A stretch of DNA of 64,000 bases from assembly GCF_001436035.1 (NCBI RefSeq), contig NZ_AYYM01000002.1, forward strand, positions 1 to 64,000. The letters are read 5' to 3'. The translations under genes were made by a program, and so were the position numbers. This document shows positions 19,498 through 28,052 of this stretch, one piece after another. The stretch is from Fructilactobacillus sanfranciscensis DSM 20451. GTDB taxonomy: Bacteria > Bacillota > Bacilli > Lactobacillales > Lactobacillaceae. Numbering within the stretch: position 1 is the stretch's first letter; the number at the start of each line of letters is the position of its first letter. Below the pieces are notes generated by a model, which was given only the letters and a program-made list of their open reading frames with translations, was not told the origin of the DNA and made no database searches.

Positions 19498-19684
19498 AAT
19501 TAACTCCGTTTGTTCTTAATACTCTAATTATAACGCTTCTATGATTTTTAGTAATTTTTTTCAAGCAGTTATTCTACTATTTTTTATATAAATCCTATAA
19601 GTACATTTAATATTTTTCAAAAGTTAATGGTGCTATACTTATTTTGTTAAAATAACAGATTTATTAACAAGAGAGATTAGTATA

Positions 19685-20566
19685 ATGGAATTTAATAATG
19701 TTACAGTCATTGGTGGGGGAACTCTTGGTTCTTAAATTGCTTATATGTCAGCATTTCATGGTAAAAACGTTACTATTTGGGGACGAAAAGAAAGTTCATT
19801 AGACAGTGCTAAAGAACGAGTTAGTCGTTGGGCTCAAGCAGTTAAGGAAGATTTAGGTGCTACTGAAAAACAATTAAATGATGCACAAGACCATCTTACT
19901 TATACTACTGACTTGTCACAAGCACTCAAAGATGCTGATTTAGTAATTGAAGCACTTCCAGAAAATGTTGAAATTAAGAAAGACTTTTATGAAAAGTTTG
20001 CTAAATTAGCTGATCCTAAAACAATTGTTGCTACTAATACATCAACCCTTTTACCTTCACAATTTGCTGATTATACTGGTCGCCCAGATAAATTTTTAGC
20101 TTATCATTTTGCCAATGAAATTTGGAAAAATAATACTGCTGAAATTATGTCACAAAGTAAAACTAGTAAAGAACTTCCTAAAATGTTTGAAAAATATTCA
20201 AGAGAAATTGGAATGGTTCCTTTACTTGTTAATAAGGAACAACCTGGATATATTTTAAATTCATTATCAGTTCCTTTCTTAACAGCAGGCGTTCAATTAT
20301 GGGTTAAAGGAATTTCCGACCCTCAGACAATTGATAAAACTTGGATGATTGCTACAGGTTCACCTATGGGTCCTTTTGCTTTTATTGATATGATTGGATT
20401 ACGTACCGTTTATGAGATTAATAAAATGACAAAAGACTCAACCTCACAAAAAGCTGCTGAATTACTTAAAAAGATGATTGATAAAGGTGAAATCGGAGTT
20501 GAATCTGGAAAGGGATTCTATACTTATCCTCATCCTGATTTTAAAAAGGCTGAATTTTTAAAATAA
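19685..20566 (+). pseudogene. 3-hydroxyacyl-CoA dehydrogenase-like protein, interrupted by a stop
   Basis: The reading frame would give 293 residues of an NAD-dependent hydroxyacyl-CoA dehydrogenase (Hbd / L-gulonate 3-dehydrogenase type). After 16 codons (MEFNNVTVIGGGTLGS) a TAA at 19733-19735 interrupts it, then the same frame runs on intact from IAYMSAFHGK to the natural stop. A CAA-to-TAA change of the conserved Gln after GxGxxGS is the simplest cause. The lesion cuts the Rossmann loop; a restart at ATG 19745 would lack it. The rest keeps the family features (NTSTLLPSQF, HFANEIWKNN, GPFAFIDMIGL). An extended -10 (TGCTATACT, 19631-19639) and GAGAG before the ATG remain. The absence of further lesions says the event is recent. 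Confidence 0.85.
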
Positions 20567-20607
20567 AACGTTTAGATAAAAAATATATATTTAACTAAAT
20601 ATTGCTT

Positions 20608-20643
20608 AAGAGCTAATTTCCAATTTGAAATTAGCTCTTTTTT
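20608..20643 (+). terminator. Terminator after the dehydrogenase pseudogene
   Basis: A 13-bp stem (AAGAGCTAATTTC / GAAATTAGCTCTT) with loop CAATTT is followed by TTTTT, 40 bases after the pseudogene stop. Confidence 0.88.
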
Positions 20644-20731
20644 AATTTCAGAAAATTAAACTTTATAGGAGTCTATTTAATCGATGTTACAATTACTATG
20701 ATAGATAAAGTGTATTAAAGGAGCGGATTTT

Positions 20732-22156
20732 ATGAATAATTTTGAATTTTCTGCCTGTACGAGTATTCTAGTCGGTAAAAATGCAACTACTGATGGAAGT
20801 ACTCTAATTGGAAGAAATGAAGATTGTAAAGCAGCATGGCCAAAACGCTTTATAGTTAATGAACATCAAGTACTTGATAAACCCCAAAAGTTTGTTTCAA
20901 AAGACAACGGTTTTACTTTAGAGCTTCCTAAAGAACGAGGAAAATATACCTCAACTCCAGAATGGACTGATAAATATGGAGTTTTTGAAGAAGATGGAAT
21001 CAATGAATACGGTGTTGCCATTAGTGCTACTGAAAGTACTTATGCTAATAACAAAGTATTAGGATTTGATCCGCTAGTTTCTAATGGTATTGGTGAGGAA
21101 GCAATTGTAACTGTTATACTTCCCTACGTTAAGTCTGCAATTGAAGGGGTTAACCGACTTGGGGAAATCATCAACAAGTATGGTGCATCAGAAACTAACG
21201 GAATTTTAATTTCTGATTCTGAAAATGTTTGGTATTTTGAAATTGGATCTGGTCATCAGTGGGTCGCTCAACGAATTCCTGATGATAGTTATGCAGTAGT
21301 AGCTAATCAAATGGCCATTCAAGATGTTAATTTTGATGATTCGGATAATTTTAAATGGTCTACTGATATTCAAAAATTTGTGGCTGATAATTCATTAAAT
21401 CCTAATCGTCATGGATTTAATTTTAGAGAAATTTTTGGAACACAAAATCAATCAGATGCATACTACAGTACTCCTCGAGTTTGGTATGGTCAAAAAATGT
21501 TTAATCCAGAAATTGAACAAGATCCGGAATCACAAAATTTACCCTTCATTCGTAAGAGTAAACAATTAATTTCAGTGTTTGATGCCCAAGATTTTCTGAG
21601 TTCACATTTCCAAGAAACGGTCTATGATCCTATTGGAAACGGGACTGAAGCACAAAAACATATGTTTAGACCAATTAGCCTTGCTAAAACTCAAGAATCG
21701 CATGTTTTACAATTATCAGCTAAATATCCAAAGGAAATTGGTGACATCCATTGGCTTTTAATGGGAGTGGGATCACAAAGTACATTTGTCCCCTTCTTTG
21801 CTGGAATTACAGATACCCCTGAGGAATATAAATACAAAGTTGGACATGATTATGATCATGAATCAGCATATTGGACCTTTAAATTAGTAGGAATTTTAAT
21901 TGATCCACATTATCTTCAATTTAATGAGCAATTAAAAGACGTACAAAATCAATTGATTCAGCAATACATTGCTAATGTTAATGAAGCTCAAATTGCTTCA
22001 TTAAATGAAAAACAAAATTTAACTGAATTGGCCAATCACTATAGTTTCAAATCGGCTAATCTTGCGTTAACTGCTTATCGAAATCTGGCAGCTAAATTTA
22101 TTACAGCTTCGACCGATTTTTCACCTTTGAATTATCAACAAGATTTAAATTTATAA
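20732..22156 (+). CDS. pepD: C69-family dipeptidase (PepD type)
   Basis: An N-terminal-nucleophile dipeptidase of MEROPS family C69, cutting a broad range of dipeptides in the cytoplasm. The 474-residue protein has the nucleophile Cys9 in SACTSILVGKNATTDGST, then LIGRNEDC, the typical beginning of LAB PepD enzymes. The remainder (KYGVFEEDGINEYGVAIS, GASETNGILISD, SYAVVANQMAI) is full length and without lesions. AAAGGAG lies about nine bases upstream. It is flanked on both sides by pseudogenes; the damaged permease starts 16 bases later and was probably co-transcribed. Confidence 0.88.
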   Translation: MNNFEFSACTSILVGKNATTDGSTLIGRNEDCKAAWPKRFIVNEHQVLDKPQKFVSKDNGFTLELPKERGKYTSTPEWTDKYGVFEEDGINEYGVAISATESTYANNKVLGFDPLVSNGIGEEAIVTVILPYVKSAIEGVNRLGEIINKYGASETNGILISDSENVWYFEIGSGHQWVAQRIPDDSYAVVANQMAIQDVNFDDSDNFKWSTDIQKFVADNSLNPNRHGFNFREIFGTQNQSDAYYSTPRVWYGQKMFNPEIEQDPESQNLPFIRKSKQLISVFDAQDFLSSHFQETVYDPIGNGTEAQKHMFRPISLAKTQESHVLQLSAKYPKEIGDIHWLLMGVGSQSTFVPFFAGITDTPEEYKYKVGHDYDHESAYWTFKLVGILIDPHYLQFNEQLKDVQNQLIQQYIANVNEAQIASLNEKQNLTELANHYSFKSANLALTAYRNLAAKFITASTDFSPLNYQQDLNL

Positions 22157-22172
22157 ACTACTTATATAAGAA

Positions 22173-23467
22173 ATGCGTGTATTAATGGGAAAAAGTAATA
22201 GTAAAAAAATGAGTGCTAATAAATTAGCGCTTATGATATTATCGTCAATCTTTGGATTTGCTAATGTAACTGTTGCTTATGATCAAATGGGATATGCTAG
22301 TATCATTTGGTATATCTTTGCTGCTTTGGTATTCTTTTTACCAAGTGGTTTGATGTTTGCTGAATATGGATCAGCATTTAGTGAGCAAAAAGGTGGGATT
22401 TATTCATGGTTGAAAAACTCTATCGGCGATCGTTTAGCTTTCATTGGTACTTTTATTTGGTTAGCTGGTTGGGTTATTTGGATGATTTCTGTTGCCATTA
22501 AAGTTTGGATTCCGCTTTCAAATATCTTTTTTTGAACGGATAAAACTAATACTTGGCATTTACTAAGTTTTTTTAATTCCATGCAAACTATTGGAATTTT
22601 GGCAATTACTTGGGTAATTGTGGTTACCTTTTTTGCTGGTCAAGGTTTTAATCAATTGCTAAAGTATCTGGCATTGGGGGGTTCTCGATTATTTTACCAA
22701 TTGCTTTTGTGGCGGTATCGGTTGTTGTATTAATTGTTAATCATGGTCATTTGGCCCGGCCAATTACAGGAATTAACTCTTTCATAAAATCGCCTAACAT
22801 TCAATTTACTAATCCAATTGCCCTAATGTCTTTTATTGTTTATGCAATTTTTGCATATGGTGGAATGGAAACTACAGGTGGAATAGTTAATCAAGTTAAT
22901 AATCCAAAAAAGAATTATCCTCGAGGAATTATTATTGCAGCAATTATAATGACTTTGACATATTCTTTTTCAATCTTCTTTGTTGGTGTAACAACTAACT
23001 GGAATAAAGTCTTGGGGAATGAAAAAGTTAATCTTGGAAATATTACCTATGTATTAGTCAATAATTTAGGGTTTGTTACTGCTAAAACGTTTGGATTATC
23101 GAATGGAATTGCAATTTTATTTGGTGGTTCTGGAACTCAAAAATTTTATTTGATTTTAACTGATATGGGCAACATTTCAAGCGCAGTTTCTTACCTATTT
23201 TTAATCGGGGCATTTCCATTTTTTAAACGTCTTCAAGAAATTGATCGACCATTTGTTTTCTTTAAACCTGGTTGGAAAACTAACATAACTGTGATTATCA
23301 TGATGTTCATAATTACCTTAGGAATAGGTTTTACTGCTATTCAACCAATTATTTCTAAAGACTTTGAAACAGCTTTTTGGACGATTATTGGTCCTCTATT
23401 TTTTGGTTTGCTTGGTTGGTTATTATATGAAAACGGAATTAGAAATATTAAATTGCTAGAAAAATAA
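22173..23467 (+). pseudogene. yjeM: YjeM-type amino acid permease, multiply disrupted
   Basis: Remains of an APC-superfamily transporter. The first 120 codons (ANKLALMILSSIFGFANVTV, then GGIYSWLKNS) end at TGA 22533-22535, where YjeM proteins have Gly before the Asp/Thr-Asp segment. The frame continues after the stop through HLLSFFNSMQTIGIL to FNQ at about 22655. There one base is missing from CAA-ATT and the coding sense moves to another frame (IAKVSGIGG, then AVSVVVLIVNHGH) up to LLEK and the stop at 23465-23467. Compared with my memory of E. coli YjeM, about 65 residues are also absent in frame near 23.11-23.13 kb, between LSNGIAI and FGGSGTQ. Three separate lesions make function very unlikely. 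Confidence 0.88.
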
Positions 23468-23514
23468 GTATAAAAAAAGAACCTACAAATGTAAGTTCTT
23501 TTTTTATACTTATT
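23463..23514. terminator. Bidirectional terminator between yjeM remnant and rplS
   Basis: A perfect 20-bp stem, arms 23463-23482 and 23495-23514, with a 12-base loop. The arms contain AAAAAAAGAAC and GTTCTTTTTTT, so both strands end in a T-run. It overlaps the stop codons of both convergent genes. Confidence 0.92.
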
Positions 23515-23872
23515 AACGTTTTTTGAATGATTGCTTGATACGAGCAGCCTTTCCTTGACGATCGCGTAAGTAGTATAGTTTTGAACGACGAACTTTACCA
23601 CGACGAATAACTTCAAGCTTAGCAACACGTGGCGAGTTTAATGGGAAGATTCTTTCTACCCCAACACCATTACTGATCTTACGAACAGTATAAGTAGCTT
23701 GAATTCCGGCACCATGACGTTTAATAACGACACCAGTAAAGTTTTGGATACGTTCTGTATCACCTTCGACAACCTTAACAGATACGTTAACAGTATCTCC
23801 GGCACGAAAATCAGGCATGTCTGAACGTAATTGTTCAGCGTTGATTTTTTCAATCAATTTGTTTTGACGCAT
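23513..23872 (-). CDS. rplS: 50S ribosomal protein L19
   Basis: L19 lies at the 30S-50S interface. The 119-residue protein is full length with the signature [20 protein letters not shown] and [20 protein letters not shown]. It follows trmD by about 100 bases, with its own strong promoter and a structured leader between them, so it is probably expressed independently of rimM-trmD as well as with them. Confidence 0.97.
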   Translation of the reverse strand: MRQNKLIEKINAEQLRSDMPDFRAGDTVNVSVKVVEGDTERIQNFTGVVIKRHGAGIQATYTVRKISNGVGVERIFPLNSPRVAKLEVIRRGKVRRSKLYYLRDRQGKAARIKQSFKKR

Positions 23873-23945
23873 AATAAATTCCCCTAACTAGCACTCTTAT
23901 CTTTCCGACAGCGGAATACTGTTGATTTTTTTGGTATAAATACCA
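23873..23945 (-). promoter_or_regulatory. Candidate L19 leader RNA (autoregulatory 5' UTR)
   Basis: The 5' UTR of rplS read on the minus strand starts with the palindrome TTTGGTATTTATACCAAA and continues with CCGCTGTCGGAAAG and GAGTGCTAGTTAGGGG before the ATG. Position and composition fit the L19 ribosomal-protein leader of low-GC Gram-positives (Rfam family). This is matched from memory only. Confidence 0.5.
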
Positions 23946-23951
23946 AATATT

Positions 23952-23979
23952 ATTATAACATATAATAATTCTAAATCAA
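23952..23979 (-). promoter_or_regulatory. Promoter of rplS
   Basis: On the minus strand TTGATT (23974-23979) and TATAAT (23952-23957) are spaced by 16 bases. The -35 overlaps the 3' end of trmD. The -10 is a perfect consensus. Confidence 0.65.
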
Positions 23980-24735
23980 ATTATTATTTTTTTCTTCCTC
24001 AATTCGCACTTCAGCTAGTAACCGTTTAGCATCTTTAGATAATTTGCTATGATCAATCATTTCTGGTCGCTTAAGATATGTTTTTCGTAAAGACTCTTTT
24101 AAACGCCAATCAGCTATTTTTTGATGATCTCCACTTAAGAGTATCTTAGGAACCTTTTGCCCCCTAAAATCGGCTGGACGTGTGTATTGTGGGTATTCCA
24201 ATAATCCATCAGAGAAAGAATCTCCAGGAGCAGATTGCGCGTTACCTAAAACACCAGGAATTAAACGTGAAACTGCATCAATCATTACTAAAGCTGGTAA
24301 TTCACCACCAGTTAAAACAAAATTGCCTATTGAATATTCATCAGTCACAATTGATTTAATTCTTTCATCAAAACCTTCATAATGACCACAAATAAAAGTA
24401 AGATGTTCTTCTTTAGCTAATTCTTCTGCTATGTGTTGATTAAACTGTTTACCAGCTGGGTCAGTTAAAATAACTCGTCCCTTAGGAATTCCATTTTTTT
24501 TAGCAATTTTTTGAGTTTGTTGAAATGCATCGACAATTGGCTGAGGCTGAAGTAACATTCCCGCTCCACCACCATAAATTGTATCATCAACATTATGATG
24601 TTTATCAGTAGAATAATCTCTGAAGTTTGTAATTGAAACGTCTAATAAGCCACGATCAATTGCCTTACCAATTATTGAATCACTCAAAGGTCCCTCCAAA
24701 ATACGAGGAAATAAACTTAAAATATCAACTTTCAT
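23971..24735 (-). CDS. trmD: tRNA (guanine-N1)-methyltransferase
   Basis: Methylates G37 of tRNAs with GG at positions 36-37, preventing frameshifting. The protein of 254 residues has the SPOUT trefoil-knot motifs [16 protein letters not shown] near 56, [11 protein letters not shown] near 112 and [20 protein letters not shown] near 132-150. I chose ATG 24735 ([10 protein letters not shown]) rather than an upstream TTG, since the family starts there. rimM ends two bases ahead, the standard Firmicutes rimM-trmD-rplS order. Confidence 0.96.
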   Translation of the reverse strand: MKVDILSLFPRILEGPLSDSIIGKAIDRGLLDVSITNFRDYSTDKHHNVDDTIYGGGAGMLLQPQPIVDAFQQTQKIAKKNGIPKGRVILTDPAGKQFNQHIAEELAKEEHLTFICGHYEGFDERIKSIVTDEYSIGNFVLTGGELPALVMIDAVSRLIPGVLGNAQSAPGDSFSDGLLEYPQYTRPADFRGQKVPKILLSGDHQKIADWRLKESLRKTYLKRPEMIDHSKLSKDAKRLLAEVRIEEEKNNNLI

Positions 24736-24736
24736 A

Positions 24737-25252
24737 TTACTCAAGCCCTTCTAATACATCAACAATTATTTTATGATTTTTTAAATCAACATTTTTAATA
24801 ACATCATCAATTTTTGGCAACAATAAATCAGGCTGATTATTACGCTTAACAACCCATACATCATTTGGACCTAATTCCATAATATCTTTTACTGTTCCAA
24901 CTAACTCGCCATTTTCTTTAAAAACATCTAAACCAATAATTTCGTGATAAAAATAAGTATCAGGATCTAATTCTAAATTTTCTTGTTGTTCCCTAGTAAT
25001 TTTTAATATTGATGGTTTCAAGAATGTAACATCATTAATTGAGTCTAAACCCTTAAAATGTATAAGAACAAAGTTTTTGTGTTTACGTTTTCCGTCAACT
25101 TCTAATTCAACAGTTTTTCCATCCTTTAAAAAAGCGGTAACTTTTTCTCCTTTTTTAAAACGTTGATCAGGAAAATCAGTAATCGGTTGAACTCGTAATT
25201 CGCCTTTTAATCCCTGTGTATTCACGATTTTTCCTACATCAAAGTATTCCAT
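24737..25252 (-). CDS. rimM: Ribosome maturation factor RimM (intact copy)
   Basis: RimM binds S19 and assists assembly of the 30S head. The 171-residue protein has the N-terminal barrel ([20 protein letters not shown] onward) and a C-terminal PRC-like barrel ([33 protein letters not shown]). It is full length and is the last of four tandem copies of its own 5' end. The start has AGAGGTG six bases upstream. It is followed directly by trmD. Because the array separates it from khpA and rpsP, its expression may differ from that in relatives. Confidence 0.95.
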   Translation of the reverse strand: MEYFDVGKIVNTQGLKGELRVQPITDFPDQRFKKGEKVTAFLKDGKTVELEVDGKRKHKNFVLIHFKGLDSINDVTFLKPSILKITREQQENLELDPDTYFYHEIIGLDVFKENGELVGTVKDIMELGPNDVWVVKRNNQPDLLLPKIDDVIKNVDLKNHKIIVDVLEGLE

Positions 25253-25280
25253 TATTCACCTCTAATTAAAAAAGAAACCC

Positions 25281-25475
25281 TTACATAAGAACAAAGTTTT
25301 TGTGTTTACGTTTTCCGTCAACTTCTAATTCAACAGTTTTTCCATCCTTTAAAAAAGCGGTAACTTTTTCTCCTTTTTTAAAACGTTGATCAGGAAAATC
25401 AGTAATCGGTTGAACTCGTAATTCGCCTTTTAATCCCTGTGTATTCACGATTTTTCCTACATCAAAGTATTCCAT
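25281..25475 (-). pseudogene. rimM: Truncated rimM copy (third in transcription order)
   Basis: 64 codons identical to the start of the intact gene, with the same RBS and ATG. The frame ends in KHKNFVLM and a TAA taken from the terminator sequence (ATGTAAGGG). The peptide would be an incomplete N-terminal barrel without the PRC domain. It lies 28 bases upstream of the intact rimM start. Confidence 0.93.
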
Positions 25476-25503
25476 TATTCACCTCTAATTAAAAAAGAAA
25501 CCC

Positions 25504-25698
25504 TTACATAAGAACAAAGTTTTTGTGTTTACGTTTTCCGTCAACTTCTAATTCAACAGTTTTTCCATCCTTTAAAAAAGCGGTAACTTTTTCTCCTTTT
25601 TTAAAACGTTGATCAGGAAAATCAGTAATCGGTTGAACTCGTAATTCGCCTTTTAATCCCTGTGTATTCACGATTTTTCCTACATCAAAGTATTCCAT
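25504..25698 (-). pseudogene. rimM: Truncated rimM copy (second in transcription order)
   Basis: Same 64-codon fragment as its neighbours, same RBS, same chimeric end (Met then TAA). No base differences seen relative to the other copies. It can be translated in principle, but no function is apparent for a half barrel. Confidence 0.93.
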
Positions 25699-25726
25699 TA
25701 TTCACCTCTAATTAAAAAAGAAACCC

Positions 25727-25921
25727 TTACATAAGAACAAAGTTTTTGTGTTTACGTTTTCCGTCAACTTCTAATTCAACAGTTTTTCCATCCTTTAAAA
25801 AAGCGGTAACTTTTTCTCCTTTTTTAAAACGTTGATCAGGAAAATCAGTAATCGGTTGAACTCGTAATTCGCCTTTTAATCCCTGTGTATTCACGATTTT
25901 TCCTACATCAAAGTATTCCAT
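25727..25921 (-). pseudogene. rimM: Truncated rimM copy (first in transcription order)
   Basis: The copy nearest khpA and directly downstream of the complete terminator hairpin at 25940-25985. Its upstream 18 bases are the original rimM 5' flank, so this copy occupies the ancestral start position. The body is identical to the other two fragments. Confidence 0.93.
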
Positions 25922-25936
25922 TATTCACCTCTAATT

Positions 25937-25985
25937 AAAAAAGAAACCCTTACATAAAAACAAAGTTTTATATAAGGGTTTCTTT
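25937..25985 (-). terminator. Terminator between khpA and the rimM array
   Basis: On the minus strand a 13-bp stem (AAAGAAACCCTTA / TAAGGGTTTCTTT) continues, after one mismatch, with six further pairs and a short loop, then TTTAATTAG. The 5' arm begins at the khpA stop codon. The T-tract is short, so some read-through into rimM-trmD is likely. One arm of this hairpin was copied into every repeat unit; the complete hairpin exists only here. Confidence 0.75.
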
Positions 25986-26230
25986 TATTTACCACCATCA
26001 ATAATAAGTTTAACCCTTTTATTGTCAGTAACATGTACACTATAAATAATAGTGCGAATTGTTTGCGCAACTCTGCCACGTTTACCAATCACTCGTCCAA
26101 CATCTTTTGGATTAGTTGATAAGATGTATTCGTGAAATTCAGAAGTCTCTTGATGATTGATTTTGACATCATCTGGGAACTTAACTAATGGTTTAATGAT
26201 TTTTTTTATTAAATTATCAAAATTAATCAT
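25985..26230 (-). CDS. khpA: KH-domain RNA-binding protein KhpA
   Basis: A small single-KH protein that in streptococci and lactobacilli pairs with KhpB/Jag and binds many RNAs, influencing cell division and elongation. The 81-residue protein has the GxxG loop as GKRG (near 51) within DVGRVIGKRGRVAQTIRTI. It follows rpsP by eight bases, as in most Firmicutes (ylqC position). Confidence 0.92.
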   Translation of the reverse strand: MINFDNLIKKIIKPLVKFPDDVKINHQETSEFHEYILSTNPKDVGRVIGKRGRVAQTIRTIIYSVHVTDNKRVKLIIDGGK

Positions 26231-26238
26231 AATTAAAT

Positions 26239-26517
26239 TTATTTTTTATCGGCTAACTTAATATCATGAAGTTTCTTCATGATACCAGCATCAGATAAAA
26301 TGTTTTTAACAGTATCAGATGGTTTAGCACCCTTCTTCAACCAATCAAGAACATTTTCTTCTTTAAGAGTTACTTGGTCAACTTGAACAAGTGGGTTATA
26401 AGTACCAACATTTTCAATATAACGACCATCACGAGGACTACGTGAATCAGCAACTACAATACGGTAAAATGGGTTTTTCTTTGAACCCATACGTTTCAAA
26501 CGGATTTTAACAGACAT
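26239..26517 (-). CDS. rpsP: 30S ribosomal protein S16
   Basis: A 30S body protein. The 92-residue protein begins with [20 protein letters not shown], with [16 protein letters not shown] near 29-44. GGAGG lies upstream of the ATG. It has a promoter just after ffh, and leads rpsP-khpA-(rimM-trmD). Confidence 0.97.
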   Translation of the reverse strand: MSVKIRLKRMGSKKNPFYRIVVADSRSPRDGRYIENVGTYNPLVQVDQVTLKEENVLDWLKKGAKPSDTVKNILSDAGIMKKLHDIKLADKK

Positions 26518-26551
26518 AACTACACCTCCTATTGATTTCTTAACAATATAT

Positions 26552-26580
26552 AGTTTAACAATAAATTTTATAGATGTAAA
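26552..26580 (-). promoter_or_regulatory. Putative promoter of rpsP
   Basis: On the minus strand TTTACA (26575-26580) and TAAACT (26552-26557) are separated by 17 bases, about 35 bases ahead of the rpsP start. The -35 lies in the right arm of a weak GTAAAG/CTTTAC hairpin after ffh that lacks a T-run. Confidence 0.45.
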
Positions 26581-26601
26581 GAGTTTTTTCTTTACACCTA
26601 A

Positions 26602-28041
26602 TTACTTTCTTTTTTTCTTATTTTTTTTGCGTTTATTTTTTTTAATTTTTCGACTCATACGTTTCATAGCAAGACTAGATAACTTATTCATCCCTTTACC
26701 CATTCCTGTTTGTTGCATCATATTTTCCATTCCAGACATATTACCATTAGAAATTTGATTCATCATCTTCTTCATTTGATTGAATTGCTTAATCAAACGA
26801 TTAACACTTTGAATTGGTTGAGCTGAACCCTTTGCAATTCGGCGACGTCGTGATGGATTTAGAACATCTGGGTTTTCACGTTCTTCATTAGTCATTGAAT
26901 AAATAATTGCTTTAATTCGATCTAAATCTTTTGGATCCATATCTACGTTTTGTAAGGCAGGATTATTAGCCATCCCAGGAATCATAGCCATCAAATTTTT
27001 TAATGGTCCCATATTTTGAATTTGTTGAAGTTGATCAAGAAAATCATCAAAATTAAATGTATTTTCTTTCATTTTTTCGGCAAGTTCCATTGATTTTTTT
27101 TCATCAATGTTTTTTTTGGTCTTTTCGACTAATGATAAGACATCGCCCATTCCTAAAATTCTGGAAGCCATACGATCTGGATGGAAAACATCTAAATTAT
27201 CCATCTTTTCACCTTGACCAGTGAAAAGAATTGGTTTACCAGTTACAGCTTTAATTGATAAAGCTGCACCACCACGTGTATCTCCATCTAATTTAGTTAA
27301 AACTACTCCAGTAATATCTAAAGCTTCGTTGAATCCTTCAGCCATATTAACAGCATTTTGCCCAGTCATAGCATCAACAACTAAAAGAATGTCAGTTGGT
27401 TTAGCAACTTCTTTGATTTCTTTTAGTTCATTCATTAATTTTTCGTCAATTTGTAATCGACCAGCAGTATCAATAAATACGTAATCATTATGATTTTCTT
27501 TTGCAACTTTTAAACCATCTTCAACAATTTTAACTGGGTTAACTTCAGTTCCTTCTTCAAAGACAGGAACATCAATTTGTTTACCAATTTGTTGAAGTTG
27601 TTCAATTGCAGCTGGACGATAAACGTCGGCCGCAATCATTAAAGGACGAGCATTGTCATCTTCCTTTAACATTTTAGCTAATTTACCAACTGTTGTTGTT
27701 TTACCAGCACCTTGGAGCCCAGCCATCATAATAATTGTTGGGATTTTATTTGATTTTTTTAAGGTAGTTGTTTCTCCACCCATCATTTCAGTTAATTCAT
27801 CATCAACAATTTTAATGATTTGTTGTCCTGGGTTTAAACCTTCTAAGACATTTTCACCTTTAGCTTTAGCTTGTACTTTTTTTACAAAGTCACGAACTAC
27901 GGTGAAATTAACATCGGCATCAAGTAATGCAAGCCGAATTTCACGCATAGTAGATCGCAAATCAGCTTCGGTAATTTGTCCTTTACCACGTAGTTTTCTG
28001 AAAGCCTCTTGCAGTTTACTACTTAATCCTTCAAAAGCCAT
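26602..28041 (-). CDS. ffh: Signal recognition particle protein Ffh
   Basis: The GTPase of the SRP, which binds signal sequences and 4.5S RNA and docks on FtsY. The 479-residue protein has an N domain, a G domain (GLQGAGKTTTVGKLA near 107, DTAGR near 190, TKLDGDTRGGAALS near 247) and a C-terminal M domain rich in methionine (MMQQTGMGKGMNKL). The tail is a run of Lys and Arg. It lies 11 bases after ylxM; the unit is smc-ftsY-ylxM-ffh. Confidence 0.97.
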   Translation of the reverse strand: MAFEGLSSKLQEAFRKLRGKGQITEADLRSTMREIRLALLDADVNFTVVRDFVKKVQAKAKGENVLEGLNPGQQIIKIVDDELTEMMGGETTTLKKSNKIPTIIMMAGLQGAGKTTTVGKLAKMLKEDDNARPLMIAADVYRPAAIEQLQQIGKQIDVPVFEEGTEVNPVKIVEDGLKVAKENHNDYVFIDTAGRLQIDEKLMNELKEIKEVAKPTDILLVVDAMTGQNAVNMAEGFNEALDITGVVLTKLDGDTRGGAALSIKAVTGKPILFTGQGEKMDNLDVFHPDRMASRILGMGDVLSLVEKTKKNIDEKKSMELAEKMKENTFNFDDFLDQLQQIQNMGPLKNLMAMIPGMANNPALQNVDMDPKDLDRIKAIIYSMTNEERENPDVLNPSRRRRIAKGSAQPIQSVNRLIKQFNQMKKMMNQISNGNMSGMENMMQQTGMGKGMNKLSSLAMKRMSRKIKKNKRKKNKKKRK

Positions 28042-28052
28042 ATTTAAAACCT

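Larger units (their letters stand above)
25062..25953 (-). repeat. Tandem array of four identical 223-bp units (rimM 5' end)
   Basis: Units start at 25062, 25285, 25508 and 25731; by reading, all four are identical. Each holds the first ~64 rimM codons, the RBS AGAGGTG and one terminator arm (AAGGGTTTCTTTTTT on the minus strand). The array lies between two near-identical 16-nt sites. One is ATAAGAACAAAGTTTT at 25062, inside the intact rimM. The other is ATAAAAACAAAGTTTT at 25954, in the loop of the khpA terminator. Internal junctions carry the rimM version (G). This is the expected product of one recombination or slippage event between the sites, followed by amplification. The lack of divergence says it is young, or still exchanging by recombination, or an assembly fault. 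Confidence 0.95.

Noticed and set aside
19733-19735. Programmed stop read-through in the dehydrogenase gene
   Set aside because: The stop is TAA, the least leaky codon, with no evident stimulator; a simple nonsense mutation is more likely. Kept only as an alternative.
25248-25290. New promoter made at the repeat junction (TTGTTC, 18 bases, TTTAAT on the minus strand)
   Set aside because: The start site would fall in the ribosome-binding site, and the same elements already exist in the original terminator flank; no real support.
25062-25953. Possible CRISPR-like or regulatory repeat array
   Set aside because: Units are adjacent without spacers and are coding sequence of rimM; they are tandem partial gene duplications.
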